The notes: generated from the sequence alone by a model not told the origin. 8,727 nucleotides of DNA from an uncultured Akkermansia sp. (GCA_904501915.1 CAJGCV010000078.1:1-8727), one strand, 5' to 3'. Shown: positions 1 to 5,557, counted from the stretch's first letter. Program-made: numbers and translations.

Positions 1-180
1 CACATAGGCCAGGAATTCGGCAGGCGGGTCCTGCGCGAAATAGATGACCGTGAATGTCAGCGTAAGCCCGAAAGCCAGCGACAGGGCGGATGCAGCACCG
101 AACGAGGAGAGCATGCCGCGCAGTTTGGCGCGCTTGTACTCTCTTTCGGCATCTTCACTCATTTGAATATGTAAGGCCAT
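1..180 (-). CDS. Membrane protein of unknown function, N-terminal fragment
   Basis: This is an open frame read leftwards from an ATG at 178-180 and cut by the window edge after 60 codons. The first ~22 residues are hydrophilic and rich in Glu, Lys and Arg (MSEDAEREYKRAKLRG from the second Met). A hydrophobic stretch at about residues 23-48 (MLSSFGAASALSLAFG... to VIYFA) follows and looks like one transmembrane helix with the N-terminus in the cytoplasm. A short Pro-rich exit (QDPPAEF) comes next. A second ATG at 160-162 (residue 7) gives a more natural start (MSED...) and may be the real one; neither has a Shine-Dalgarno sequence. Clean codon usage, a plausible promoter upstream (237-264) and the terminator of the preceding gene just before it support a real gene. 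I cannot name a family from this fragment. Confidence 0.7.
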   Translation of the reverse strand, partial: MALHIQMSEDAEREYKRAKLRGMLSSFGAASALSLAFGLTLTFTVIYFAQDPPAEFLAYV

Positions 181-236
181 AAGTAGAAAACGTAATTTAG
201 CTGGTTTATTTCTAGCACAGCAAGCGCCGGAAAGCG

Positions 237-264
237 AGAATAAATTCTCGGATAAATGTTACAA
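237..264 (-). promoter_or_regulatory. Candidate promoter for the partial membrane gene
   Basis: Read on the minus strand, TTGTAA (259-264) and TATTCT (237-242) are separated by 16 bases, an acceptable sigma-70-type pair. Transcription would begin near 230, giving a leader of about 50-70 bases. The -35 lies in one copy of a direct repeat (256-274), and the -10 overlaps a small CGAGAA/TTCTCG inverted repeat (235-250). This is a consensus match by eye only. Confidence 0.35.
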
Positions 265-274
265 TTATGTTACA
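256..274. repeat. Tandem ATGTTACA direct repeat, 11-bp period
   Basis: The octamer ATGTTACA occurs at 256-263 and again at 267-274, one helical turn apart, and each copy is followed by an A. It overlaps the candidate -35 of the leftward gene, so it could be an operator or simply a duplicated -35-like element. No regulator is identified. Confidence 0.4.
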
Positions 275-298
275 AAACACCCCAGCACCGAAAATAAA

Positions 299-334
299 TA
301 CCCGGCGCAGGAGCATGTACTCCTGCGCCGGGTA
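299..334 (-). terminator. Intrinsic terminator of the carboxynorspermidine dehydrogenase gene
   Basis: The arms 299-313 and 320-334 pair perfectly over 15 bp (GC-rich CCCGGCGCAGGAG core) around a 6-base loop. On the minus strand the stem is followed at once by a T-rich run (ATTTATTTT). It begins 22 bases after the dehydrogenase stop codon, the expected place for a factor-independent terminator. The plus-strand tail is not T-rich, so it acts leftwards. Confidence 0.88.
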
Positions 335-356
335 AAAGAAGGCGACAATAAACCGC

Positions 357-1583
357 TTACTGAACTACAGTAAGACTTTCGGCCTGCTCGCGCGTCAGTT
401 CGATACAGTTCCACGGAAGTCCGTACTTATTCAGCGCATCCATGAAGGGATCAGGGTCATTCTGTTCCATATTGAACACGCCTTCGCCGCTCCATGTACC
501 GGTAAGAATCATGCGGCCGCCGATAGCGGCAGGCACACCCGTGGTGTAGGAGATAGCCTGAGAGCCCACTTCCTTGAAGCATTCTTCATGGTCGCAGATA
601 TTATAAATATAAACAGCTTTGTACTGACCGTCCTTCTTGCCCTGAATCACACAACCGATACAGGTGCGGCCATGTGTGGTCTTACCAAGATCACCAGGGT
701 CAGGCAACACAGCCTTAAGGACCTGCAGAGGAATAATTTCCACGCCATTGTACATGACCGGGTCAATACGGGTCATGCCTACGTTCTTAAGCACGGTAAG
801 GTGGTTGATATAGTTCGGGGAGAAACTCATCCAGAACTGGGCACGCTTGATAGTAGGAATATGCTTGACAAGAGATTCCATTTCCTCATGATACATGCGA
901 TAAATTTCGTATGTACCCACACCATCCGGGCAAGCGAAAGGCTGATGCTTGCTCATGGCGCCGGTTTCCTGGAAATCGCCGTTTTCCCAGTGGCGGCAGG
1001 GTGCGCTCACTTCACGGATGTTGATTTCCGGGTTGAAATTGGTTGCAAAAGCCTGGCCGTGATCGCCTCCGTTCACATCGATGATATCGAGGTATTCAAT
1101 TTCATCGAAATGGTGTTTGAGAGCCCAGGCGGTGTACACATTGGTAACACCGGGGTCAAACCCGGAACCGAGGAGGGCATACAGACCAGCCTGCTTGAAG
1201 CGGTCCTGATAGGCCCACTGCCAGCTGTATTCAAATTTAGCGACATCGCGCGGCTCGTAGTTGGCGGTGTCCATATAGTTCACACCAGCTTCCAGACAGG
1301 CATCCATGAGGGGAAGATCCTGGTATGGCAGCGCCACATTGAGCACCAGGTCAGCCTTCACTTCCTTGATGAGCGCAACAGTAGCAGCTACATCATCAGC
1401 GTCGACAGCATGTGTGGTAATCGTCACACCTTCGCGGGCGAGTACGTCTGCAGCAATAGCATCGCACTTGCTTTTGGTACGCGAGGCCAGATGGATGTTT
1501 TCATACACATCCGACATCTGGGCGCATTTGTGGGCCACCACGTGCCCCACACCACCGGCTCCGATAATGAGTACTGTCTTCAT
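357..1583 (-). CDS. Carboxynorspermidine/carboxyspermidine dehydrogenase (saccharopine dehydrogenase family)
   Basis: The family enzyme condenses aspartate 4-semialdehyde with putrescine or 1,3-diaminopropane using NADPH, giving carboxyspermidine or carboxynorspermidine. A decarboxylase then makes spermidine or norspermidine. This is a cytosolic step of the SpeE-independent polyamine route. The sequence shows an N-terminal Rossmann fold (MKTVLIIGAGGVG, glycines at 8, 10, 11 and 13), with SRT at 34-36 after the second strand, fitting NADPH. The saccharopine-dehydrogenase-like catalytic part has GFDPGVTNV (141-149), NGGDHG (171-176), FNPEINIREV (183-192) and SYTTGVPAA (345-353). The 408-residue length is normal for this enzyme. 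An in-frame ATG at 1631 would add 16 residues, but the start at 1583 is preferred because the glycine loop then falls at residue 8 and a TATATA -10-like box (1602-1607) lies just upstream. No decarboxylase gene (nspC) lies beside it, and it appears monocistronic. Confidence 0.92.
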   Translation of the reverse strand: MKTVLIIGAGGVGHVVAHKCAQMSDVYENIHLASRTKSKCDAIAADVLAREGVTITTHAVDADDVAATVALIKEVKADLVLNVALPYQDLPLMDACLEAGVNYMDTANYEPRDVAKFEYSWQWAYQDRFKQAGLYALLGSGFDPGVTNVYTAWALKHHFDEIEYLDIIDVNGGDHGQAFATNFNPEINIREVSAPCRHWENGDFQETGAMSKHQPFACPDGVGTYEIYRMYHEEMESLVKHIPTIKRAQFWMSFSPNYINHLTVLKNVGMTRIDPVMYNGVEIIPLQVLKAVLPDPGDLGKTTHGRTCIGCVIQGKKDGQYKAVYIYNICDHEECFKEVGSQAISYTTGVPAAIGGRMILTGTWSGEGVFNMEQNDPDPFMDALNKYGLPWNCIELTREQAESLTVVQ

Positions 1584-1601
1584 TGCAGGCGGAGAATGCA
1601 C

Positions 1602-1630
1602 TATATATGACCGCAAGTCAAGGCTTTTCA
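1602..1630 (-). promoter_or_regulatory. Candidate promoter of the dehydrogenase gene
   Basis: On the minus strand TATATA (1602-1607) lies about 19 bases before the ATG at 1583. At a 17-base spacing the -35 would be TGAAAA (1625-1630), which is weak; a better-looking TTGACT (1616-1621) is too close to TATATA. Initiation near 1595 would leave a leader of about 12 bases without a Shine-Dalgarno sequence. The longer reading frame from 1631 would translate through this promoter, which argues for the shorter start. Confidence 0.35.
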
Positions 1631-1673
1631 TGTAACATGGCAGGAAAATTTCTCACGCGCGGATAAAAAGAAA

Positions 1674-1703
1674 CGAGCCTGTTCAAACTGTCGAACAGAC
1701 TCG
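1674..1703 (-). terminator. Intrinsic terminator of the lipoprotein gene
   Basis: The arms 1674-1684 (CGAGCCTGTTC) and 1693-1703 (GAACAGACTCG) pair over 11 positions with one C/A mismatch around an 8-base loop. On the minus strand the stem is followed by TTTCTTTTTAT. It lies 25 bases beyond the stop codon of the leftward lipoprotein gene and just upstream of the dehydrogenase promoter, so it insulates the two transcripts. Confidence 0.78.
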
Positions 1704-1728
1704 GAAAAAGAACGGTCAACCTGCAGTT

Positions 1729-2169
1729 TTATCCTCTGCGGCGACGCGATGCACTACGGCGTTTTGCCACGGAGCTCTTGCGTGTCGCTTTGGTGCGTTT
1801 CTTGACCACAGCTTTGCGGGAACGCACAGCCTTGCTGCGGGCTACAGCCTGACCAGCCCCACGACGAGCCGTGCGCTTGCGCATAGCCTTGCGGTTAGAT
1901 GCCATGGCGGAACGCGGCACGTATGCCGGAACCGGTGTGCGCGCCGTACGGATTGCAGCAGCCAGAGCCTTGCGCTGATCCGCAGCGCTGTAATTGCTTC
2001 CCTGCTGGGACGCAAAATACTTACGGTATGCAGGGTCTACCTGACTAATGTTGGTAACTGCATCCGGGAAATTGGCGTACCTAACGCCCGGATCACTCTG
2101 ACAGGAGGCCAATACACAGACCACCAGAGCAATCAGACCAAGCATAAGCTGACGAGAACCGGACATCAT
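1729..2169 (-). CDS. Small lipoprotein with a polycationic, histone-like tail (unknown function)
   Basis: This 146-residue protein is not one I recognise. The N-terminus is a clear lipoprotein signal: a short basic start, a hydrophobic core (LMLGLIALVVCV, about 8-19) and the lipobox LASC with the acylated Cys at 23 followed by QSD. Residues 24-64 form a normal mixed-composition segment rich in Tyr, Asn and Ser. From residue 65 to the end there is no Asp or Glu at all. About 25 of the last 54 residues are Lys or Arg, in short Ala/Ser-spaced clusters (KAMRKRTARR, KKRTKATRK, SASRRRRG), like a histone H1 or nucleoid-protein tail. The combination implies a membrane-anchored polycation that could bind an acidic polymer (LPS, peptidoglycan-linked polymer, nucleic acid or host glycan); that is inference. 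The start may be either of two adjacent ATGs (2169 or 2166), with no Shine-Dalgarno sequence. It has its own terminator and looks monocistronic. Confidence 0.82.
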   Translation of the reverse strand: MMSGSRQLMLGLIALVVCVLASCQSDPGVRYANFPDAVTNISQVDPAYRKYFASQQGSNYSAADQRKALAAAIRTARTPVPAYVPRSAMASNRKAMRKRTARRGAGQAVARSKAVRSRKAVVKKRTKATRKSSVAKRRSASRRRRG

Positions 2170-2264
2170 ATCAGTATTCGTAAAAAAGGTGATAGTAGCT
2201 GAATGAAGAGCCCATACGCTAACTTCCAGGTCAACGCTACAGCATGCTCCACCCCGCCGAAGCT

Positions 2265-2294
2265 ATACTACCACAGATGTACCCCTGCTGCCAA
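2265..2294 (-). promoter_or_regulatory. Candidate promoter of the lipoprotein gene
   Basis: On the minus strand TTGGCA (2289-2294) and TAGTAT (2265-2270) are 18 bases apart. The leader would be about 90 bases long. A second -10-like box TACTAT (2192-2197) lies much closer to the start but has no matching -35. The rest of the 2170-2373 divergent region shows no hairpin or gene. Confidence 0.28.
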
Positions 2295-2336
2295 TACTAA
2301 ACTTTTCTTTATCATCATTTTTTTGAGGTGGATGAC

Positions 2337-2364
2337 TTGATTATTGGGCGAGGCTTGGTAATAT
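2337..2364 (+). promoter_or_regulatory. Promoter of the Nudix gene, nearly leaderless
   Basis: TTGATT (2337-2342) and TAATAT (2359-2364) are separated by 16 bases, the best sigma-70-like pair in this intergenic region. Initiation 6-8 bases after the -10 falls at about 2370-2372, and the ATG is at 2374, so the mRNA would carry only about 2-4 leader bases. The GGGAG at 2366-2370 sits only three bases from the ATG, too close for a normal Shine-Dalgarno sequence, and would mostly not be transcribed. Confidence 0.5.
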
Positions 2365-2373
2365 AGGGAGCAG

Positions 2374-2967
2374 ATGAAACAAAATCCAACCGATTCGAGA
2401 GCAAGACTGTGCCAGGAGCTGGATTTTTTTGTCGAAAAGCACCCGGAGCAACGCGGTGTAGCCGACAATATGAAACAATTCATAAGCAGCACACCGGATT
2501 GCTTTGAACGCAGCCACACACAAGGACACATAACAGGTTCTGCCTGGCTGGTCAGCCCAACGGGGGACAAAGCGCTGCTTACGCTGCATCGCAAGCTGGG
2601 GCGGTGGCTGCAACCCGGAGGTCATGCAGATGGCGACAGTAATCCTTTGCGAGCCGCGCTGCGTGAAGCAGAGGAAGAAAGCGGCATAAAGGGCATTGTT
2701 GCCATATCTCCCGAAATATTCGATATTGATATTCACCAGATACCCGCACGCCCGGCAACAGGAGAACCAGCCCACTACCACTACGATATACGCTACCTGT
2801 TGCAGGCTCCCCATGAGCAATTCTGCGTTTCTGAAGAATCGGATGCCCTTGCGTGGTGGAGTCAAAATGATTTCATCTCACGGGCGTCGGATGTAGATGA
2901 CGCAGTTATACGAATGGCCGAGCGCTATTTTCAGTCCCCTCCGGACTTATTATTCTGGACAAAGTAG
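2374..2967 (+). CDS. Nudix hydrolase
   Basis: Nudix enzymes cleave nucleoside diphosphates linked to another group (NTPs, sugar nucleotides, NADH, ADP-ribose, coenzyme A and others) using Mg2+ or Mn2+. The substrate of this one cannot be told from sequence. The 197-residue cytosolic protein has an N-terminal extension of about 50 residues, then the fold from about GSAWLVSP (55-62). The Nudix box runs from G83 to I105 (GHADGDS...REAEEESGI) after WLQPGG. The catalytic helix R97-E98-x-x-E101-E102 and G104 are intact. The first box Glu is Ser89 here, in a GGHADGDS context; I believe relatives with the LQPGGH lead-in also vary at this position. The C-terminus ends LLFWTK without a signal or membrane segment. 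A membrane-protein gene begins 42 bases downstream with no terminator between, so the two may be co-transcribed. The start at 2374 agrees with the promoter position. Confidence 0.9.
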   Translation: MKQNPTDSRARLCQELDFFVEKHPEQRGVADNMKQFISSTPDCFERSHTQGHITGSAWLVSPTGDKALLTLHRKLGRWLQPGGHADGDSNPLRAALREAEEESGIKGIVAISPEIFDIDIHQIPARPATGEPAHYHYDIRYLLQAPHEQFCVSEESDALAWWSQNDFISRASDVDDAVIRMAERYFQSPPDLLFWTK

Positions 2968-3009
2968 TTAAGCTGTGTTAAACAAGTGTAACAACTAACA
3001 ATTCCTCTT

Positions 3010-3627
3010 ATGAACAACGTCTCTAAGGCTATATACCAGAACACAGCGCGTCAGATTATCTACCTGGTGGTTCTTTCTCTCATTGTTGTCGGGTTCTGGA
3101 AGATTGGTGACATTTACAAAAATGGAGCCGTACTGGAAAATGGCATATTCGAGGTCATCCAATCCGTAGTTCTGGCTCTGGCAGCCCTGATTTTTGGCAT
3201 AAGTTCTCTCAGGAACAAGGAATTACGCCCTGTCCTCTTCCTGATGAGCATGATGATGCTTTCCGCCGTCATCCGCGAACAGGACGCCTTCTTTGACGAA
3301 CTGATACCGGTCATAGGTTGGAAATGGTGCTGGATTTTCCCCGTAGCCGGCATCGTGAATATCATTCGCAACCGCAGCAGTCTGCAGACTCAGGTCAACA
3401 CCTTCCTGACATCTAACTCATTCCACATGATGATGACTGCGGCAATTCTGATGATTCCTGTAGCTCAGTGCCTCGGGCACCGCAGCTTCATGGCAGACCT
3501 GCTGAACAACAAAATGTACGATGCCGTGCTGGTGCGCCGCATTCTGGAAGAGCTGGTAGAACTCATTGCTTACATCATGCTGGTATTTGCCGCTATTGAG
3601 AGCATGTTGGAATTCCGCAAGAAGTAA
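3010..3627 (+). CDS. Multi-pass membrane protein of unknown function
   Basis: I do not recognise this family. The 205-residue protein has five or six likely transmembrane helices, at about 15-32, 46-65, 72-88 (Met-rich, weaker), 104-119, 137-154 and 179-199, and no cleavable signal peptide. Charged or polar residues sit in or beside the helices: E48/Q51, the cluster REQDAFFDE (89-97) leading into GWKWCW (103-108), H139, Q153/H157, and E180/E181/E184. Clustering of acidic, His and aromatic residues at membrane faces is more typical of an enzyme or ion/metal-handling protein than of a structural one, but no catalytic motif can be named. It follows the Nudix gene by 42 bases and is bounded downstream by a very long hairpin (3641-3691), so it may be the second gene of a two-gene transcript. 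There is no Shine-Dalgarno sequence (AATTCCTCTT before the ATG). Confidence 0.82.
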   Translation: MNNVSKAIYQNTARQIIYLVVLSLIVVGFWKIGDIYKNGAVLENGIFEVIQSVVLALAALIFGISSLRNKELRPVLFLMSMMMLSAVIREQDAFFDELIPVIGWKWCWIFPVAGIVNIIRNRSSLQTQVNTFLTSNSFHMMMTAAILMIPVAQCLGHRSFMADLLNNKMYDAVLVRRILEELVELIAYIMLVFAAIESMLEFRKK

Positions 3628-3640
3628 AACCTGTTTTATA

Positions 3641-3691
3641 ATCTGACGCAAGATGCCGCGGCTGAAACAGCTGCGGCATCTTGCGTCAGGT
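3641..3691 (+). terminator. 24-bp hairpin after the membrane-protein gene, probable atypical terminator
   Basis: The arms 3641-3664 and 3668-3691 pair over all 24 positions (22 Watson-Crick, two G-U) around an AAA loop. It begins 13 bases after the stop codon, a natural terminator site. The only T run (TTTTT, 3700-3704) is eight bases beyond the stem rather than directly after it, so this is not a textbook U-tailed terminator. It may halt polymerase through stem strength, protect the mRNA 3' end from exonucleases, or be a repeated palindromic element. Confidence 0.6.
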
Positions 3692-3743
3692 GAGCATCCT
3701 TTTTGACAGAGCGTTTGCAGCATCTGCCTGATTCTGGACGGCG

Positions 3744-3827
3744 ATGAAGTTTCTGCAATTTTCTACAAGGAGGCTCACGATTCTGCTTGAAATTATCCGC
3801 AAAAGCGGGTATGTTATGAAGCAATGA
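3744..3827 (+). CDS. Possible 27-codon upstream ORF overlapping the phosphatase start
   Basis: From ATG 3744 a frame of 27 codons (MKFLQFSTRR...GYVMKQ) ends in a TGA at 3825-3827 that overlaps the phosphatase ATG as ATGA, the usual arrangement for translational coupling. Inside it lies AAGGAGG (3767-3773), the strongest Shine-Dalgarno-like sequence in the window, with no ATG, GTG or TTG 5-9 bases downstream; only an ATT in the same frame (3780) fits. The upstream sequence before 3744 (GGACGGCG) is a poor ribosome site. The frame may be chance, and a promoter lying inside it (3787-3815) would bypass it. Confidence 0.2.
   Translation: MKFLQFSTRRLTILLEIIRKSGYVMKQ
3787..3815 (+). promoter_or_regulatory. 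Promoter of the PAS-phosphatase gene, leaderless
   Basis: TTGAAA (3787-3792) and TATGTT (3810-3815) are exactly 17 bases apart, a good sigma-70-like pair. The ATG of the phosphatase is at 3824, so initiation at 3821-3824 would produce a leaderless transcript. No Shine-Dalgarno sequence lies next to this ATG, and no alternative in-frame start exists upstream before a stop at 3788, which supports the reading. Confidence 0.5.
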
Positions 3828-5458
3828 GTGGAGCGTCAGAGCAGAATAATGCCAAGCGGACTGTGCCCGGAGTTTTTGCGTGGGACATGGTGCGCAAGGC
3901 GCTTCGCGCCGCCGAGGAAGGCGTGTTCTGCTGGTTATTTGAAAATGATGAGATTTTCTACACCGAGCAATGCGTGAAGATGATGGGCATGAGCATGCAG
4001 GACTGGGCGCCCAATATCTTCACCGAACCGGAAAAAACCATCCACCCGGAAGACGTAGGATTCTTCACCACCATCGTCAAACGCTATATAGACCGTCCCA
4101 CGTACAACCCGCTGCGGGTGGAGGTACGCCTGCTCAACCAACGCAGCCGCGGCTGGCGCTGGGTTCGCATCAACGGGTTACTGGAATACGGCAAAGACAA
4201 GAAACCAAGCCGGCTGGTTGGCGTATGGGTAGACATCACCCGCCGCAAAATGGCAGACCTGCACGCCATGGAAGACCGAGACCTCTTCCGCACCCTCATC
4301 AACTACCTGCCGGATAACATCTTCTTCAAGAACCGCGAATCCCGCTTCGTCATAGCCAATGAAGCCACGGCTAAAAAGATGAAGGTGCGCACGCCCTCCG
4401 ACCTCATCGGCTGCCGCGACAGCAATTTCTTCGACCCCGAAATGTGCGAGATTGCCCGCTCAGAGGAAGCCGAAATCATGGCCACGGGCAAACCCATCAC
4501 CAACCGCGTGCACCACGAAAAGTGGAAAGGCGGCAAATCCACCTGGGGGCGTGTCTCCAAATTCCCGTGGTATGCAGCAGACGGCACCGTGAAAGGCATC
4601 GTAGGCATCTCCAGTGATGTTACAAAACTCATCGAAACCCAGCAGCGCTACCAGAGGCTTGCCAAAGAATTGAACGAGAAGAACAAAGCGCTGGAAAAGG
4701 AAATCAACCTGGCACGCGAGGTGCAGCAGGCGCTGCAACCACTCAACATCCCCGACCGGGAGTGGACCAACCGGGAAGGAGTCGTGAGACGCGCCCGCTT
4801 CCACCACGTGTACATGCCCTCAGCCGGTGTAGCAGGCGATTGTTTTGAAGTATTCCCCGTGGGGCAGAGCGGGGTTGGCATGCTCATCTGCGATGTCATG
4901 GGACATGGAGTAAGAGCTGCGCTCATAGCCTCCATGCTGCGCGGGCTCATGGAACAGGTTGCCAACCTGGCAGATACACCCGCCCTGCTCCTCTCCTCGC
5001 TGAACCGGCAGATGTTCCGCATCTTCGACAAGGCCAACATCACCATGTTCGCCTCTGCCTGCTACGTGTATCTGGACCTGGACCGCCGGCGCCTGACCCT
5101 GGCCAGCGCGGGGCATCCCGCCCCGATTGTGATACCGGTAGGTGACAAACCATTCCAACCGGCCATACCGCGCACCCCTGCACTGGGCTTATTGGAAAAA
5201 GCGCAATTCCGCGAGAGCGAAATCCGCCTGGAAGACGGCATGAAGCTCATGCTGTTCACGGATGGACTCACCGAAGCGCAAAACGCAGCGGGCGATGAGA
5301 TAGGCGTCCCCCGCATTATGGGCTTCCTGCAGGAACGCAACCCGCAGAGCATCCGCGAAATGATTGATATAGCCCTGGCTGGCGTGCACCAGTTCACCGG
5401 TAGCCTGGAGCAGGATGATGACATCTGCCTGCTCGGCGTGGAATTCAATGAGGAATAA
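3824..5458 (+). CDS. PAS-PAS-PP2C serine phosphatase (SpoIIE/RsbU type)
   Basis: Enzymes of this class dephosphorylate a phosphoserine on an anti-anti-sigma (STAS) protein, or less often another target, and so release a sigma factor. The 544-residue cytosolic protein has no membrane segment and no receiver domain. PAS domain 1 spans about 25-141 (IHPEDV at 73-78, WRWVRINGLLEY and GVWVDIT at its end). PAS domain 2 spans about 148-270 (YLPDNIFFKNRESRFVIANE; GISSDVTKL). A helical coiled-coil linker (about 271-305, AKELNEKNKALEKEINLAREVQQ) leads to the phosphatase domain at 306-544. Metal-binding motifs are present: AGDCFEVF (D339; the usual GDFYD has become GDCFE), DVMGHG (D357), AGHPAP (429-434), LFTDGLTEA (D480) and DDDI (531-534). 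The PAS ligand is not evident. No kinase/anti-sigma or STAS gene lies nearby, so the target is probably encoded elsewhere. A leaderless promoter is likely. Confidence 0.92.
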   Translation: MSGASEQNNAKRTVPGVFAWDMVRKALRAAEEGVFCWLFENDEIFYTEQCVKMMGMSMQDWAPNIFTEPEKTIHPEDVGFFTTIVKRYIDRPTYNPLRVEVRLLNQRSRGWRWVRINGLLEYGKDKKPSRLVGVWVDITRRKMADLHAMEDRDLFRTLINYLPDNIFFKNRESRFVIANEATAKKMKVRTPSDLIGCRDSNFFDPEMCEIARSEEAEIMATGKPITNRVHHEKWKGGKSTWGRVSKFPWYAADGTVKGIVGISSDVTKLIETQQRYQRLAKELNEKNKALEKEINLAREVQQALQPLNIPDREWTNREGVVRRARFHHVYMPSAGVAGDCFEVFPVGQSGVGMLICDVMGHGVRAALIASMLRGLMEQVANLADTPALLLSSLNRQMFRIFDKANITMFASACYVYLDLDRRRLTLASAGHPAPIVIPVGDKPFQPAIPRTPALGLLEKAQFRESEIRLEDGMKLMLFTDGLTEAQNAAGDEIGVPRIMGFLQERNPQSIREMIDIALAGVHQFTGSLEQDDDICLLGVEFNEE

Positions 5459-5503
5459 GTGCCGCATTTCCTTTATTTTTCGCTGAAATATCGCAAAAAA
5501 TGA

Positions 5504-5532
5504 TTGCATTGGCGGGCAATTCGGAGTAGTCT
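5504..5532 (+). promoter_or_regulatory. Weak candidate promoter before the basic-tailed protein gene
   Basis: TTGCAT (5504-5509) and TAGTCT (5527-5532) are 17 bases apart, each with only three matches to consensus. The 99-base gap after the phosphatase contains no convincing terminator, so the downstream gene may also be read through from the phosphatase promoter. Confidence 0.2.
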
Positions 5533-5557
5533 AGTTGGCAGTTACTGAATTTACACC

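Noticed and set aside
588..1610. 340-codon plus-strand frame opposite the dehydrogenase
   Set aside because: It lies wholly antisense to a gene with clear family motifs, its product shows no recognisable domain, and such long antisense frames arise from codon bias.
1584..1631. Longer start for the dehydrogenase at 1631
   Set aside because: It adds 16 residues before the Rossmann strand, translates through the TATATA promoter region, and lacks a ribosome site; the glycine loop normally starts near residue 8.
2341..2865. 174-codon minus-strand frame opposite the Nudix gene
   Set aside because: The Nudix motifs fix the plus strand as coding, and the antisense frame would run through the Nudix promoter.
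3628..3823. tRNA or riboswitch in the spacer before the phosphatase
   Set aside because: Apart from the single long hairpin no cloverleaf, conserved tRNA T-loop or known aptamer pattern is visible.
3418..3824. Minus-strand frames across the 3628-3823 intergenic region as a hidden gene
   Set aside because: They run through the 24-bp hairpin and the phosphatase promoter, contain odd Cys/His/Ala-rich composition, and have no supporting signals.
4617..4628. Second copy of ATGTTACAAAAC (also at 267-278)
   Set aside because: It lies inside the PAS-2 coding region, encodes the conserved DVTK end of the PAS domain, and a 12-base coincidence with an AT-rich spacer is not meaningful.
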